Both the position numbers and the translations under genes were made by a program. 11,327 nt of DNA. Origin: an uncultured Bacilli bacterium. Its GTDB lineage: Bacteria; Bacillota_I; Bacilli_A; RF39; UBA660. This document shows, piece after piece, positions 1 through 6,301 of the stretch. The stretch is from NCBI GenBank assembly GCA_947630205.1, contig CANRGW010000033.1, forward strand, positions 1 to 11,327, given 5' to 3'. The notes below the pieces were generated by a model that saw nothing but the letters and a program-made list of their open reading frames with translations, made no database searches and had not been told where the DNA came from. Positions within the stretch are counted from its first letter, which is position 1. Each line of letters begins with the position of its first letter.

Positions 1-54
1 TATAAAAAATAATAGTAAAATTATTATAAATTGAGATATATCTCTTTGACTCAT
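1..54 (-). CDS. 5' end of a leftward gene, probable membrane protein (partial)
   Basis: Reading leftward, an ATG at 54-52 follows a good Shine-Dalgarno site (taggtgg, complement of about 60-66). The 18 codons up to the window edge have no stop: a short polar start (MSQRDISQ) followed by a hydrophobic stretch (FIIILLLFFI) that looks like a signal peptide or first membrane segment. The family cannot be named from so little. The gene is divergent from the VR-protein gene and shares the 55-334 intergenic space with it. The call rests on the ribosome binding site, the start codon and the hydrophobic character. Confidence 0.6.
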   Translation of the reverse strand, partial: MSQRDISQFIIILLLFFI

Positions 55-193
55 AATAACCACCTACCTTTCTTTCATAAAAAAATAAAAAGAAAGGGAA
101 AGCATCCGATTTTTCAAACATGTCCATATATTATAATAATAAATAAAAGTTCATTTGCCAATATAATTTACAAAAATTGACAAAATTCAAGAA

Positions 194-230
194 ACAAGTT
201 AGATAGAATAAAACTAACTTGTATTTTTTT
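194..230 (+). terminator. Rho-independent terminator upstream of the VR gene
   Basis: A perfect 9-bp inverted repeat (acaagttag at 194-202, ctaacttgt at 214-222) with an 11-nt loop is followed directly by a T-rich tract (223-230). It would stop rightward transcription, but no rightward gene is visible before it; the only gene to the left is divergent. It may end a short untranslated transcript starting near the TATAAT at 132-137, or insulate the VR gene from read-through. The hairpin is seen directly; its target is inference. Confidence 0.75.
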
Positions 231-271
231 CAAAAAAATTTAAAAAAATATAGCCCGATAGCCACATCTTG

Positions 272-280
272 TGCTATAAT
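272..280 (+). promoter_or_regulatory. Extended -10 promoter of the VR-protein gene
   Basis: TGCTATAAT (272-280) matches the extended -10 motif TGNTATAAT exactly. No convincing -35 lies 16-18 nt upstream, which is usual for extended -10 promoters. An imperfect dyad (atagc at 258-262, gctat at 273-277) overlaps the -10 and could be an operator, but it is short. Transcription would start near 287, giving a leader of about 48 nt with a ribosome binding site at about 321-327. Confidence 0.6.
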
Positions 281-334
281 AAATTGTGTAAAACAGAATA
301 AAGGGGCAAACCTTGAAAAAAGAAAGGAAATAGT

Positions 335-2044
335 ATGGAAGAAAATAAGAATAATAAAAAGAAAATATTAATATTAGGAATATTATTAGTAATAGTAACA
401 ATAGGAGTATTAGGAATAACATATGCTGCTTATAATTTTCAAAGAGAAGGAGACTCTAACGAACTTGTAACAGGAGATATCTATATGCATTATAAAGGAA
501 AAAATGCCGGAATAAGTATAGAAGATGCAGTACCATCTAAAACATATGATCCAAAAGAATATTTTGAATTTACAATTGAGGGAAAAAATACCTATACCGA
601 AAATGATATCTGGTATGAAATAGACTTAGTAGATGGAGACCAACCAGATGGAAGAACAACAAGAATAGATGATAAATATTTAAGATTTACTTTAACAGAA
701 CAAATAGGAAGTGGACAAGAAAAGATAGTAGTAAATTCTGTAGGATATGATGATATAACAAATAAAAAGATTTGGGTAAATAAGATTGATAGAACTACTA
801 ATAATGAAATAACAATAACATATAAATTATATATGTGGATAAGTGATGAAGTACATATAGGCTATGATGATACCGAAGAGATATCATCAGATTATACAGT
901 CGATGAATGGAATAGTGATATATATGCAAGTGTAAAAGTAAATGTAAAAGGAGACTTCATAGAAAAAGAAATTGATGAAACACAATATAGTGGTTTACCA
1001 AGATTTAATATGATAGATACGATAAAAGAAAAAGCATATACAGATGAAAAAGAAATAATAATGTTAGATGTGACAGATAAAAGTAATATAACCAAGTGCG
1101 CAAGTACAGAAGCCTGCGCTGAAAAGGAAGAAGTTGAATATAGATATTCAGGTCCAGAAGTAAATAACTATATAACATTGACAGATAATGCCGGAGTCGA
1201 AGAGACATGGCGAATAATCGGGATATTCAATGATGAAGAGGTCGGTGAATATATAAAGATAGTAAGAGATGAAGTACTACCAGAAAGTTATTTACCAACT
1301 ACATTTAAAGCAAGTGATGGAAATGCATATACAATAAAGAGTTCATCTAATTTAGCTTTTTGGAATAAATTAAAAGGTAATAGTTCGGATAAAAATAATT
1401 GGCCAACATCAGGATTAAAATATTATTTAAATGCCGAACAAGAAACTGGTGGAAGCACAAATGGATATTTATATTATTTATCAAGTGATGTTAAGGATCA
1501 ACTAGTCGAAGTAAAACAATATTTAGGAACAATGACTTATGACCAAGATAATCCAAAAACAAGTTATCAACGAGAAAGAGATGTAGAAAGTTGTTTAGGA
1601 GGAAAAGGTCCAAGTAAAAATACAAGTAAAGCAACAATACAAGCAAGTACAGGATGCCAAGTATGGGCAGATAATGATGCAACATGGACGGGCGAAGTAA
1701 GTTTAATGTATCCAAGTGATTATGGATTAAGTGCAGTAGATACAAACTGGGATAAAAAGTATTATGATGGTTTGTCAGGAAGTTTTTTTCAAGCAGAAAT
1801 AAATGCAACGACATGGATGTATCAAACAATGAGTGATGCAAAAAGTAAAAGTTCATGGATGCTTTCCCCTCCGTCTAGCAGTGCTAACTATGCGGCTGTC
1901 TGGGACACTTCCGGCTACGTGAACAACTATGGCGTTTATAACAGCGCGAGCGGCGTTCGCCCAGTCCTTAGTCTTTCTTCTTTAACGTCAATAGTAGGAG
2001 ATGGAGATGGAACTAAGAATAATCCCTATAAGATAGTGGAGTAA
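335..2044 (+). CDS. DGR target: membrane-anchored surface protein with variable C-terminal lectin-like domain
   Basis: This 569-residue protein has a charged N-terminus (EENKNNKKK) and a single hydrophobic segment at about residues 9-33. The start resembles the SipW-type signal or anchor seen in camelysin/TasA-like proteins. Residues 35-215 look beta-rich. Residues 220-569 resemble the large Bacillota surface-domain family with a WRIIGIF segment and a C-terminal L-S-P...GVRP-L core, probably a C-type-lectin-like (FGE/CLec-type) fold; that assignment is inference. Residues 510-545 are encoded by the VR and end in GVRPVLSL, followed by a conserved-looking GDGDGTKNNPY tail. The start ATG follows gaaagga at a proper distance. 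Most codons end in A (ata, gta, gga, aca), unlike the T-ending codons of the neighbours, while the VR is conspicuously GC-richer. It stands alone behind its own promoter. The DGR would diversify its exposed binding face. Confidence 0.85.
   Translation: MEENKNNKKKILILGILLVIVTIGVLGITYAAYNFQREGDSNELVTGDIYMHYKGKNAGISIEDAVPSKTYDPKEYFEFTIEGKNTYTENDIWYEIDLVDGDQPDGRTTRIDDKYLRFTLTEQIGSGQEKIVVNSVGYDDITNKKIWVNKIDRTTNNEITITYKLYMWISDEVHIGYDDTEEISSDYTVDEWNSDIYASVKVNVKGDFIEKEIDETQYSGLPRFNMIDTIKEKAYTDEKEIIMLDVTDKSNITKCASTEACAEKEEVEYRYSGPEVNNYITLTDNAGVEETWRIIGIFNDEEVGEYIKIVRDEVLPESYLPTTFKASDGNAYTIKSSSNLAFWNKLKGNSSDKNNWPTSGLKYYLNAEQETGGSTNGYLYYLSSDVKDQLVEVKQYLGTMTYDQDNPKTSYQRERDVESCLGGKGPSKNTSKATIQASTGCQVWADNDATWTGEVSLMYPSDYGLSAVDTNWDKKYYDGLSGSFFQAEINATTWMYQTMSDAKSKSSWMLSPPSSSANYAAVWDTSGYVNNYGVYNSASGVRPVLSLSSLTSIVGDGDGTKNNPYKIVE
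1861..1969 (+). repeat. DGR variable repeat (VR) in the surface-protein gene
   Basis: These 109 nt align with the template at 4217-4322. Thirteen of 31 template adenines are replaced (7 to G, 4 to T, 2 to C), against 7 changes at the 75 non-A template positions, plus one extra in-frame codon (GCG, 1946-1948). The adenine substitutions fall mostly in AAC/AAT (Asn) codons of the template, giving Ser, Tyr, Val and Asp in the VR protein. The repeat covers residues 510-545, near the C-terminus, as in other DGR targets. Homology begins abruptly at gctttcccct and ends at the GC-rich gttcg...ctt stretch. Confidence 0.9.
1951..1969 (+). promoter_or_regulatory. Candidate IMH (initiation of mutagenic homing) at the 3' end of the VR
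   Basis: The last 19 nt of the VR are GC-rich and contain only one A, like IMH elements that mark the 3' edge of DGR variable repeats. They differ from the template copy (4304-4322) at 1960 (C versus G) and 1965 (T versus C), both non-adenine changes. Small fixed differences between IMH and its TR counterpart IMH* are known from the Bordetella phage DGR, where they set the direction of transfer. Function here is inferred by analogy. Confidence 0.45.
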
Positions 2045-2144
2045 TAAAATAAATTTATTTGTTTAAAAAATAATAAGCAAAAGATTGTGCTTGGCATGAT
2101 TTTTTGTTTTTCTTTCATTATTTTGGAAAATGAATGGGTTTTTA

Positions 2145-2173
2145 TTGTTTTTTGGTTTTATTTATGGTATATT
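2145..2173 (+). promoter_or_regulatory. Probable promoter of the beta-sandwich surface protein gene
   Basis: TTGTTT (2145-2150) and TATATT (2168-2173) are spaced by 17 nt, with a TGG extension in front of the -10. The ATG at 2206 follows gaggt (2196-2200). The rest of 2045-2205 is AT-rich with short dyads (for example aaataaatttattt just after the VR-gene stop), and no clear terminator is visible. Confidence 0.45.
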
Positions 2174-2205
2174 ATAACTAAGAATAATAGGATACGAGGT
2201 AAGAT

Positions 2206-3501
2206 ATGAAATTTAATAAGATACTAGTTGGATTTTTGTTTTTCTTTTTATTATTAATTAATGTTCAAGCAGAAGATGGGGAACATCCTTATTTAAAAGA
2301 ACTTTTTGTTGATGGAAAAGCAATTGAAAATTTTGATCCCGAAGTATATGAATATGAATTAACTTTTCCAACGGAAAAAGATAGTATTAAATTAAGTTAT
2401 ACAGCCGGAGATGGTTTTAAAGTTAAAAATACAGGTAATTTAACTTTGGATTATGGTCTTAATGTTTTTGTTATAACTGTTTCTAATACTGATGATGATA
2501 TTAATGTTGATTATACTTTAAGGGTAATAAGGGAAGATAATCGGAACAGTGATAATTATTTAAGTAGTTTAATTGTTGGGGGTAAGCAAGTTGATTTAGA
2601 AAAAGATAAGGATGACTATGAAGTATCTGTTGATAATGGGATTGAAAAGGTTTCTATCTCAGCCGTTCCTGAGTCTTTAAATGCTCAGTTTGTTGAAGGA
2701 TATGGACCTCGTGAGGGTGTTAATGCTGTTACTTTAAGTGGAGCAAAAACAAATGTGGAAGTTAAAGTAGAAGCCGAAAATGGAGAAATTAGAACTTATA
2801 GTATTTCGATTGTTAAACCTAATTATCAAAGTAATGATGCAACTTTAAAAAGTTTAAAAATAACGGAAATTCCTTTTAATTTTTTATCTAATATAGCAGG
2901 TTATAAATTAGAAGTTAATAATGATATAGAAGAAATTAATATAGAAGCAGTTCCTAATCATGAAAGGGCAACTGTTGAATATGATAAAAAAGAAACTTTA
3001 AAAGAGGGACTTAATACAATAACAATTAGAGTTACAGCCGAAGATGGAACTTTAAAAGAATATAAATTAGAAGTAACAAGAAAAGAAGCCGAGAATTTAG
3101 TCGATAATATTAAAATAGATGGTTTAAGATTTGACTTTAATCCTAGTGTTTATAGTTATGAAATTAGAACAGGGGCTAAAAGTTTAGATTTTAAAGTTAG
3201 TTTAACGAAAGAAAGTGCTACTTCAAAGATTTTGAATAATACTAATTTACAAGATGGTAGTATTGTTAAAATTCAAGTATCTGATGCTATGAAAGATGTA
3301 ACTTATGAATTTAAAATAATTAAACCAGATGCTGCTAAAGTTTATCTGGCGGCTGATATAAATGCAAATAGAAATTTTTTCAAAAAATATGAAATGATTA
3401 TAGCTCTTGGTTCTTTAGGAGTTGGGGTTTTAGGAACTTTAATGGCTCTTATTACAAGACCAAAGAAAAAGAATACTTCTGATGATAGTCAAATTATGTA
3501 A
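2206..3501 (+). CDS. Secreted cadherin-like beta-sandwich repeat protein with C-terminal membrane anchor
   Basis: This 431-residue protein starts with a clear signal peptide (about 1-22, lysines then a long Phe/Leu core, cut near VQA-ED). Four repeats of the cadherin-like beta-sandwich type follow at about 26-109, 115-205, 209-293 and 297-374. Each begins with an L-x-x-L-x-[IV]-x-G-like strand, has a Y-x-Y/Y-x-[VL] strand, and closes with an EDGT..YxLxV-like strand. A transmembrane helix at about 396-417 is followed by a lysine-rich cytosolic tail. It should sit on the outside of the membrane facing the wall, where such domains usually act in adhesion or binding; no catalytic motif is seen. 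It has its own RBS (gaggt) and probable promoter. Like the VR protein just upstream, it is a surface protein, but it has no VR-like tract of its own. Confidence 0.8.
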   Translation: MKFNKILVGFLFFFLLLINVQAEDGEHPYLKELFVDGKAIENFDPEVYEYELTFPTEKDSIKLSYTAGDGFKVKNTGNLTLDYGLNVFVITVSNTDDDINVDYTLRVIREDNRNSDNYLSSLIVGGKQVDLEKDKDDYEVSVDNGIEKVSISAVPESLNAQFVEGYGPREGVNAVTLSGAKTNVEVKVEAENGEIRTYSISIVKPNYQSNDATLKSLKITEIPFNFLSNIAGYKLEVNNDIEEINIEAVPNHERATVEYDKKETLKEGLNTITIRVTAEDGTLKEYKLEVTRKEAENLVDNIKIDGLRFDFNPSVYSYEIRTGAKSLDFKVSLTKESATSKILNNTNLQDGSIVKIQVSDAMKDVTYEFKIIKPDAAKVYLAADINANRNFFKKYEMIIALGSLGVGVLGTLMALITRPKKKNTSDDSQIM

Positions 3502-3552
3502 AAAATATTGAGTTAAAATATAACTTTTGTTATTCTTAAATTAGGTGATAAA

Positions 3553-4158
3553 ATGGCAAAGTTATATTTTTTTTATGGGGCAATGAATTCGGGAAAAACG
3601 ACCAGAATACTGCAATGTGAATATAATTATAAAGAACAAGGAATGCGAGCAATTATTATGAAACCATCTGTTGATACAAAAGGCAATAATAAAATTGTTT
3701 CGAGAATTGGTTCTACGAAGAAAGTCGATTATTTAATAGCCAAAGATGAAAATATTTTTGATTTAATCATTAATGAATATGGTCATGTTGATTTGATTTT
3801 AGTTGACGAGGCTCAGTTTTTAACAACAAGACAAGTTAATCAGTTAATGGATATTGTTGTTGATTTGGATATTCCGGTTATGTGTTATGGATTAAGAACG
3901 GATTTTAAAGGTAATAGTTTTCCTGGTAGTAGAAGACTTTTAGATATTGCTCATGAATTAACTGAGATAAAAACAATCTGTGAATGTGGTAAAAAAGCAA
4001 TGTTTAATGTTAGATTAGTTGATGGAAAAGTTGCAACAGAAGGTGATAGTGTTGCAATTGATGGAGTAGGAGAAGTTCAATATACTGTTGCTTGTGCTAA
4101 ATGTTTTAGTATGAAAACGAGAAAAAAATTTGACCATGAAGAAAGAAGTGAACATTAA
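3553..4158 (+). CDS. tdk: Thymidine kinase (type II)
   Basis: The enzyme phosphorylates thymidine with ATP in the cytosolic pyrimidine salvage pathway. The protein is 201 residues long, about the normal length for the bacterial tetrameric family. It has the P-loop GAMNSGKT (9-16), the DEAQF motif (85-89, with E86 as the expected catalytic base), and a structural zinc site made of C143/C145 and C181/C184. The lasso/thymidine-binding part includes RLVDGK (154-159) and the Y-x-V-A-C segment. It starts at an ATG behind ggtga. It follows the beta-sandwich gene by 51 nt, where a weak TTGAGT (3508) / TATTCT (3531) pair could be its promoter. The DGR template repeat begins only 59 nt after its stop codon. 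Confidence 0.93.
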   Translation: MAKLYFFYGAMNSGKTTRILQCEYNYKEQGMRAIIMKPSVDTKGNNKIVSRIGSTKKVDYLIAKDENIFDLIINEYGHVDLILVDEAQFLTTRQVNQLMDIVVDLDIPVMCYGLRTDFKGNSFPGSRRLLDIAHELTEIKTICECGKKAMFNVRLVDGKVATEGDSVAIDGVGEVQYTVACAKCFSMKTRKKFDHEERSEH

Positions 4159-4216
4159 ATAGTTTTAAAGTAGTAAAAATAGTTAAGGGTAGAATAGAAA
4201 ACTTTTGTCGTTTTTG

Positions 4217-4322
4217 GCTTTCCCCTACGTCTAACGGTTCTAACAATGCGGCTAACTGGAATACTACCGGCAACGTGAACAACAACACAGTTTATAACAA
4301 CAACGGCGTTCGGCCAGCCCTT
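4217..4322 (+). repeat. DGR template repeat (TR)
   Basis: The template is 106 nt with 31 adenines, concentrated in ten AAC and two AAT codons when read in the VR frame (peptide LSPTSNGSNNAANWNTTG, then a second Asn-rich stretch and GVRPAL). AAC codons are the hallmark of DGR templates, since adenine randomisation there reaches many amino acids but no stop codons. The framework codons between them (ctt, tcc, cct, gcg, tgg, ggc, gtg, gtt, cgg) avoid adenine. The 3' end (4304-4322) is the IMH*-like GC-rich part. The reading frame through it is open from 4152 to a TAG at 4404, but it has no ATG and is not a gene. Direction is clear: the VR lacks A where the template has it at 13 sites, and the reverse occurs once. 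Confidence 0.9.
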
Positions 4323-4357
4323 TATGGACTAGAATATTTGATTAAGGTTAAATATGA

Positions 4358-4501
4358 ATGTGTAAAGGACATTTCTATCCACGATTTAATCGAAAAGGAA
4401 ATATAGATAACTTGGGATACGTCTTTAAGTTTAGAACTATATGTGATATTTACTATTTTTGCTACTTTAAGATTGGTTTTAAAATATTAATTGACATTTA
4501 A
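4358..4501 (+). CDS. Doubtful 47-aa ORF just 3' of the DGR template
   Basis: The ATG at 4358 opens a frame of 47 codons ending in TAA at 4499. It is rich in aromatic and basic residues (MCKGHFYPRFNRKGN at the start, DIYYFCYF later) and has four Cys. The only RBS-like element is aagg about 10 nt upstream. It resembles no family I recognise. The interval may instead be part of the non-coding template RNA spacer, or a remnant of a lost gene. It is listed because it is the largest ATG-started frame here, not because coding is shown. Confidence 0.15.
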   Translation: MCKGHFYPRFNRKGNIDNLGYVFKFRTICDIYYFCYFKIGFKILIDI

Positions 4502-4524
4502 AATATTTTCGATAAAATTGTTTC

Positions 4525-4531
4525 ATGGAGG
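4525..4531 (+). promoter_or_regulatory. Ribosome binding site that fixes the MBL-gene start
   Basis: atggagg (4525-4531) sits 4 nt before the ATG at 4536. An upstream in-frame TTG at 4491 would add 15 residues but has no RBS, so the 4536 start is preferred. Confidence 0.7.
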
Positions 4532-4535
4532 CTAT

Positions 4536-5420
4536 ATGGAATTAGTTAAATTAGGCGAAAAGACTTATTGTCTTAAAAATCCTACAAATATTGGTATTTA
4601 TAAAATAAATGACAATGAAGTTTATTTAATAGATACAGGTAATGATAAAGATTGTGGTAAGAAAATTTTAAAAATATTAGAAAGTGAAAATTTAAAAGTT
4701 AAAGGAATTATTGCAACACATTCTAATAGTGATCATATTGGCGGGAATAAAGTTATAACGGAAAGATGTAAGGCTTTTGTTTTAACTCATGGAATAGAAA
4801 TAAGTTTCACGAAATATCCTCTTTTAGAACCTAGTTTTTTATATGGTAGTTACCCTTTTAAAGATTTACAAAATAAATTTTTGATGGCAAAAGGAACGGA
4901 TGCTTTAGAAATCGATGGTAATTTAGAAGAGGGAATGGAATATTTTAATCTTAAAGGTCATTTCTTTGATATGATTGGTATAAAAACATCGGATAATGTT
5001 TATTTTTTAGCCGACTCCTTATTTAGTCAAGAAACTATTAATAAATATCATATTTTCTTTTTATATGATGTAGAAGAATATTTAAATACTTTAGAGTTTT
5101 TAAAAACTTTAAAAGGTAATTGGTTTGTTCCTTCTCATGGAGAAATTACAAAAGATATAACTTCTTTAATTGAACTTAATAAAAGAAAAATATTTGAAAT
5201 CTGTGATTTTGTTTTAAATATTTGTACAATTTCTAAAACTTTTGAAGAAATAGAAGAAGAAGTATTTAAACATTATGAATTAGAAATGAATTTAAATCAA
5301 TATTATTTAATTGGAAGTACTTTAAAAGCATATCTTTCTTATTTATATAGTAAGGAAAAAATTAGTTATTATTTTAAAGAATTGAAAATGTATTGGCAAA
5401 CTAATGAAGAAAAACGTTGA
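4536..5420 (+). CDS. MBL-fold metallohydrolase
   Basis: This 294-residue protein has the metallo-beta-lactamase fold landmarks in order: an N-terminal strand with LIDTG (31-35), THSNSDHIGG (61-70), a GH at 141-142, an AD at 159-160 (bridging Asp), and PSHGE (199-203). The first metal motif reads H-S-N-S-D-H, so the second His of the canonical HxHxDH is Asn; one metal site may be altered. This family is normally cytosolic and hydrolyses thioester, phosphodiester or lactam-like substrates; the substrate here cannot be told. The C-terminal 90 residues are helical, like the added domain of many Clostridia/Bacilli members. A terminator overlaps its stop codon. It occupies the place after the template where a DGR reverse transcriptase would be expected, but it is unrelated to one. 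Confidence 0.8.
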   Translation: MELVKLGEKTYCLKNPTNIGIYKINDNEVYLIDTGNDKDCGKKILKILESENLKVKGIIATHSNSDHIGGNKVITERCKAFVLTHGIEISFTKYPLLEPSFLYGSYPFKDLQNKFLMAKGTDALEIDGNLEEGMEYFNLKGHFFDMIGIKTSDNVYFLADSLFSQETINKYHIFFLYDVEEYLNTLEFLKTLKGNWFVPSHGEITKDITSLIELNKRKIFEICDFVLNICTISKTFEEIEEEVFKHYELEMNLNQYYLIGSTLKAYLSYLYSKEKISYYFKELKMYWQTNEEKR

Positions 5421-5455
5421 ATTTCTGTCAAATAGATTGAAATTCTTTTTATTTT
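5419..5455 (+). terminator. Rho-independent terminator after the MBL gene
   Basis: Stem gaatttc (5419-5425) / gaaattc (5439-5445) with a 13-nt loop is followed by a T-rich tract (5446-5455). The left arm overlaps the TGA stop codon of the MBL gene. Confidence 0.65.
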
Positions 5456-5516
5456 AAATTAAAATAATAAGAAAATTAAATTTGTAAAGGAAAAAAGTTT
5501 TAAATAGGAGGTTTAT

Positions 5517-6251
5517 ATGCGAATTGCTGTTTTTTCAGATATTCATGGTAATTTAGAAGCCTTAAAAGAAATTTTAAGAGATATCAAAAAAGAAGATATA
5601 GATGATATTATTTGTTTAGGAGATGTTATAGGATTAGGTCCTAATAGTAAAGAATGTTTGGATTTAATTATTAAGAATAATATTAAAATGGTTCTTGGTA
5701 ATCATGAACTTTGTTATTTATTTGGTTCAAATATTGATTACACGGTTGATAGTAAACAAAAAAGTCATTATCGTTATATATCAGAAAGTCTTTTAGATGC
5801 TGAAAAAAGTTTTTTAGAAAAATGTCCTTTATTTATTGAATGTAAATATCAAGATAAGAAACTTTTATTTGAACACTTTTTAATTAAAGATAAATCGCAA
5901 AAGTATCCTTTTTATAGTTTAAGTTTATTAACAACTTTAAGAGATTGTTTAGGAGATGTTGTAAAAAAAGCCGGGGCTGATTATATTTTTATAGGTCATG
6001 AACATAATAGTTTTAATCTTGATGTTGATGGTATTAAGTTAGTTGATATAGGAACTTGTGGTTGTGTTAAACATAATATCACGAATTATACAATTATTGA
6101 TTTAAAAAATGATATTGAAGTTATGAAAAAAATTATTCCTTATAATAAAGGAAAATTAGAAGAGGCTTTATTAGAAATTAATTATCCTGAACGTAATCAG
6201 ATATCAGAAAAATTCTTTGGTTATAAAATAGAAACAGTTAATGAAAATTAA
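5517..6251 (+). CDS. Calcineurin-like metallophosphoesterase (YfcE/MJ0936-like family)
   Basis: This 244-residue cytosolic protein has the full set of dimetal phosphoesterase motifs: FSDIHGN (6-12, with D8 and H10), GDVIGLGP (35-42), GNHE (61-64), a conserved His at 120 (FEHF) and GHEH (160-163). Family members cleave phosphodiesters or phosphomonoesters with Mn or similar metals; the native substrate is usually unknown. The GD-x-x-G-x-GP form is typical of the small bacterial metallophosphatase branch. It has a strong RBS (aggagg, 9 nt or less before the ATG). It follows the MBL gene by 96 nt across a terminator, so it is probably transcribed separately. Confidence 0.88.
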   Translation: MRIAVFSDIHGNLEALKEILRDIKKEDIDDIICLGDVIGLGPNSKECLDLIIKNNIKMVLGNHELCYLFGSNIDYTVDSKQKSHYRYISESLLDAEKSFLEKCPLFIECKYQDKKLLFEHFLIKDKSQKYPFYSLSLLTTLRDCLGDVVKKAGADYIFIGHEHNSFNLDVDGIKLVDIGTCGCVKHNITNYTIIDLKNDIEVMKKIIPYNKGKLEEALLEINYPERNQISEKFFGYKIETVNEN

Positions 6252-6272
6252 ATTTCTATTTTTTTTATTTTT

Positions 6273-6281
6273 TGATATAAT
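6273..6281 (+). promoter_or_regulatory. Extended -10 promoter of the 6302/6712 gene pair
   Basis: TGATATAAT (6273-6281) is a perfect extended -10. A weak TTTCTA lies 17 nt upstream (6253-6258). Transcription would begin near 6288, in front of the RBS aaagggg and the ATG at 6302. Confidence 0.55.
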
Positions 6282-6301
6282 GTAATAAAGGGGTAAGAAA
6301 A

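Larger units (their letters stand above)
4159..4535. other. 377-nt gene-free region carrying the DGR template
   Basis: This gap between tdk and the MBL gene holds the template repeat at 4217-4322. The 5' flank (4159-4216) is AT-rich, with TAGAAT at 4190-4195 as a possible -10 but no good -35. The 3' flank (4323-4535) is 213 nt with no convincing gene. It contains a palindrome (cgatt-t-aatcg, 4382-4392) and a 47-codon ORF with a weak RBS (4358-4501). In DGRs of known layout a spacer of this kind belongs to the template RNA, and the reverse transcriptase gene usually follows closely. Here the MBL gene follows instead. Confidence 0.7.

Noticed and set aside
69..98. Inverted repeat ctttctt/aagaaag as a terminator or operator
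   Set aside because: The stem is short, purely purine/pyrimidine low complexity, and lacks a T-tract in either direction.
177..209. TTGACA (177-182) with TAGAAT (204-209) as a promoter
   Set aside because: The spacing of 21 nt is too long, and the following terminator would stop the transcript at once.
301..334. GGGGCAAACC stretch resembling part of a GEMM (c-di-GMP) riboswitch
   Set aside because: Only the short core is present, and the start codon follows 25 nt later, leaving no room for the second stem and receptor of the aptamer.
1491..1856. Antisense 121-residue frame opposite the VR gene
   Set aside because: It is a shadow of the real gene: His/Leu-rich composition, no RBS and no family features.
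2045..2125. Terminator after the VR gene
   Set aside because: Only short AT dyads and a weak 5-bp stem (aagca/tgctt) not followed directly by T residues are seen; not enough to call.
4152..4406. Open frame of 84 codons running through the template repeat, encoding the Asn-rich peptide
   Set aside because: It has no ATG and no RBS. The open frame is explained by the template being a copy of coding sequence with few A-free stop possibilities.
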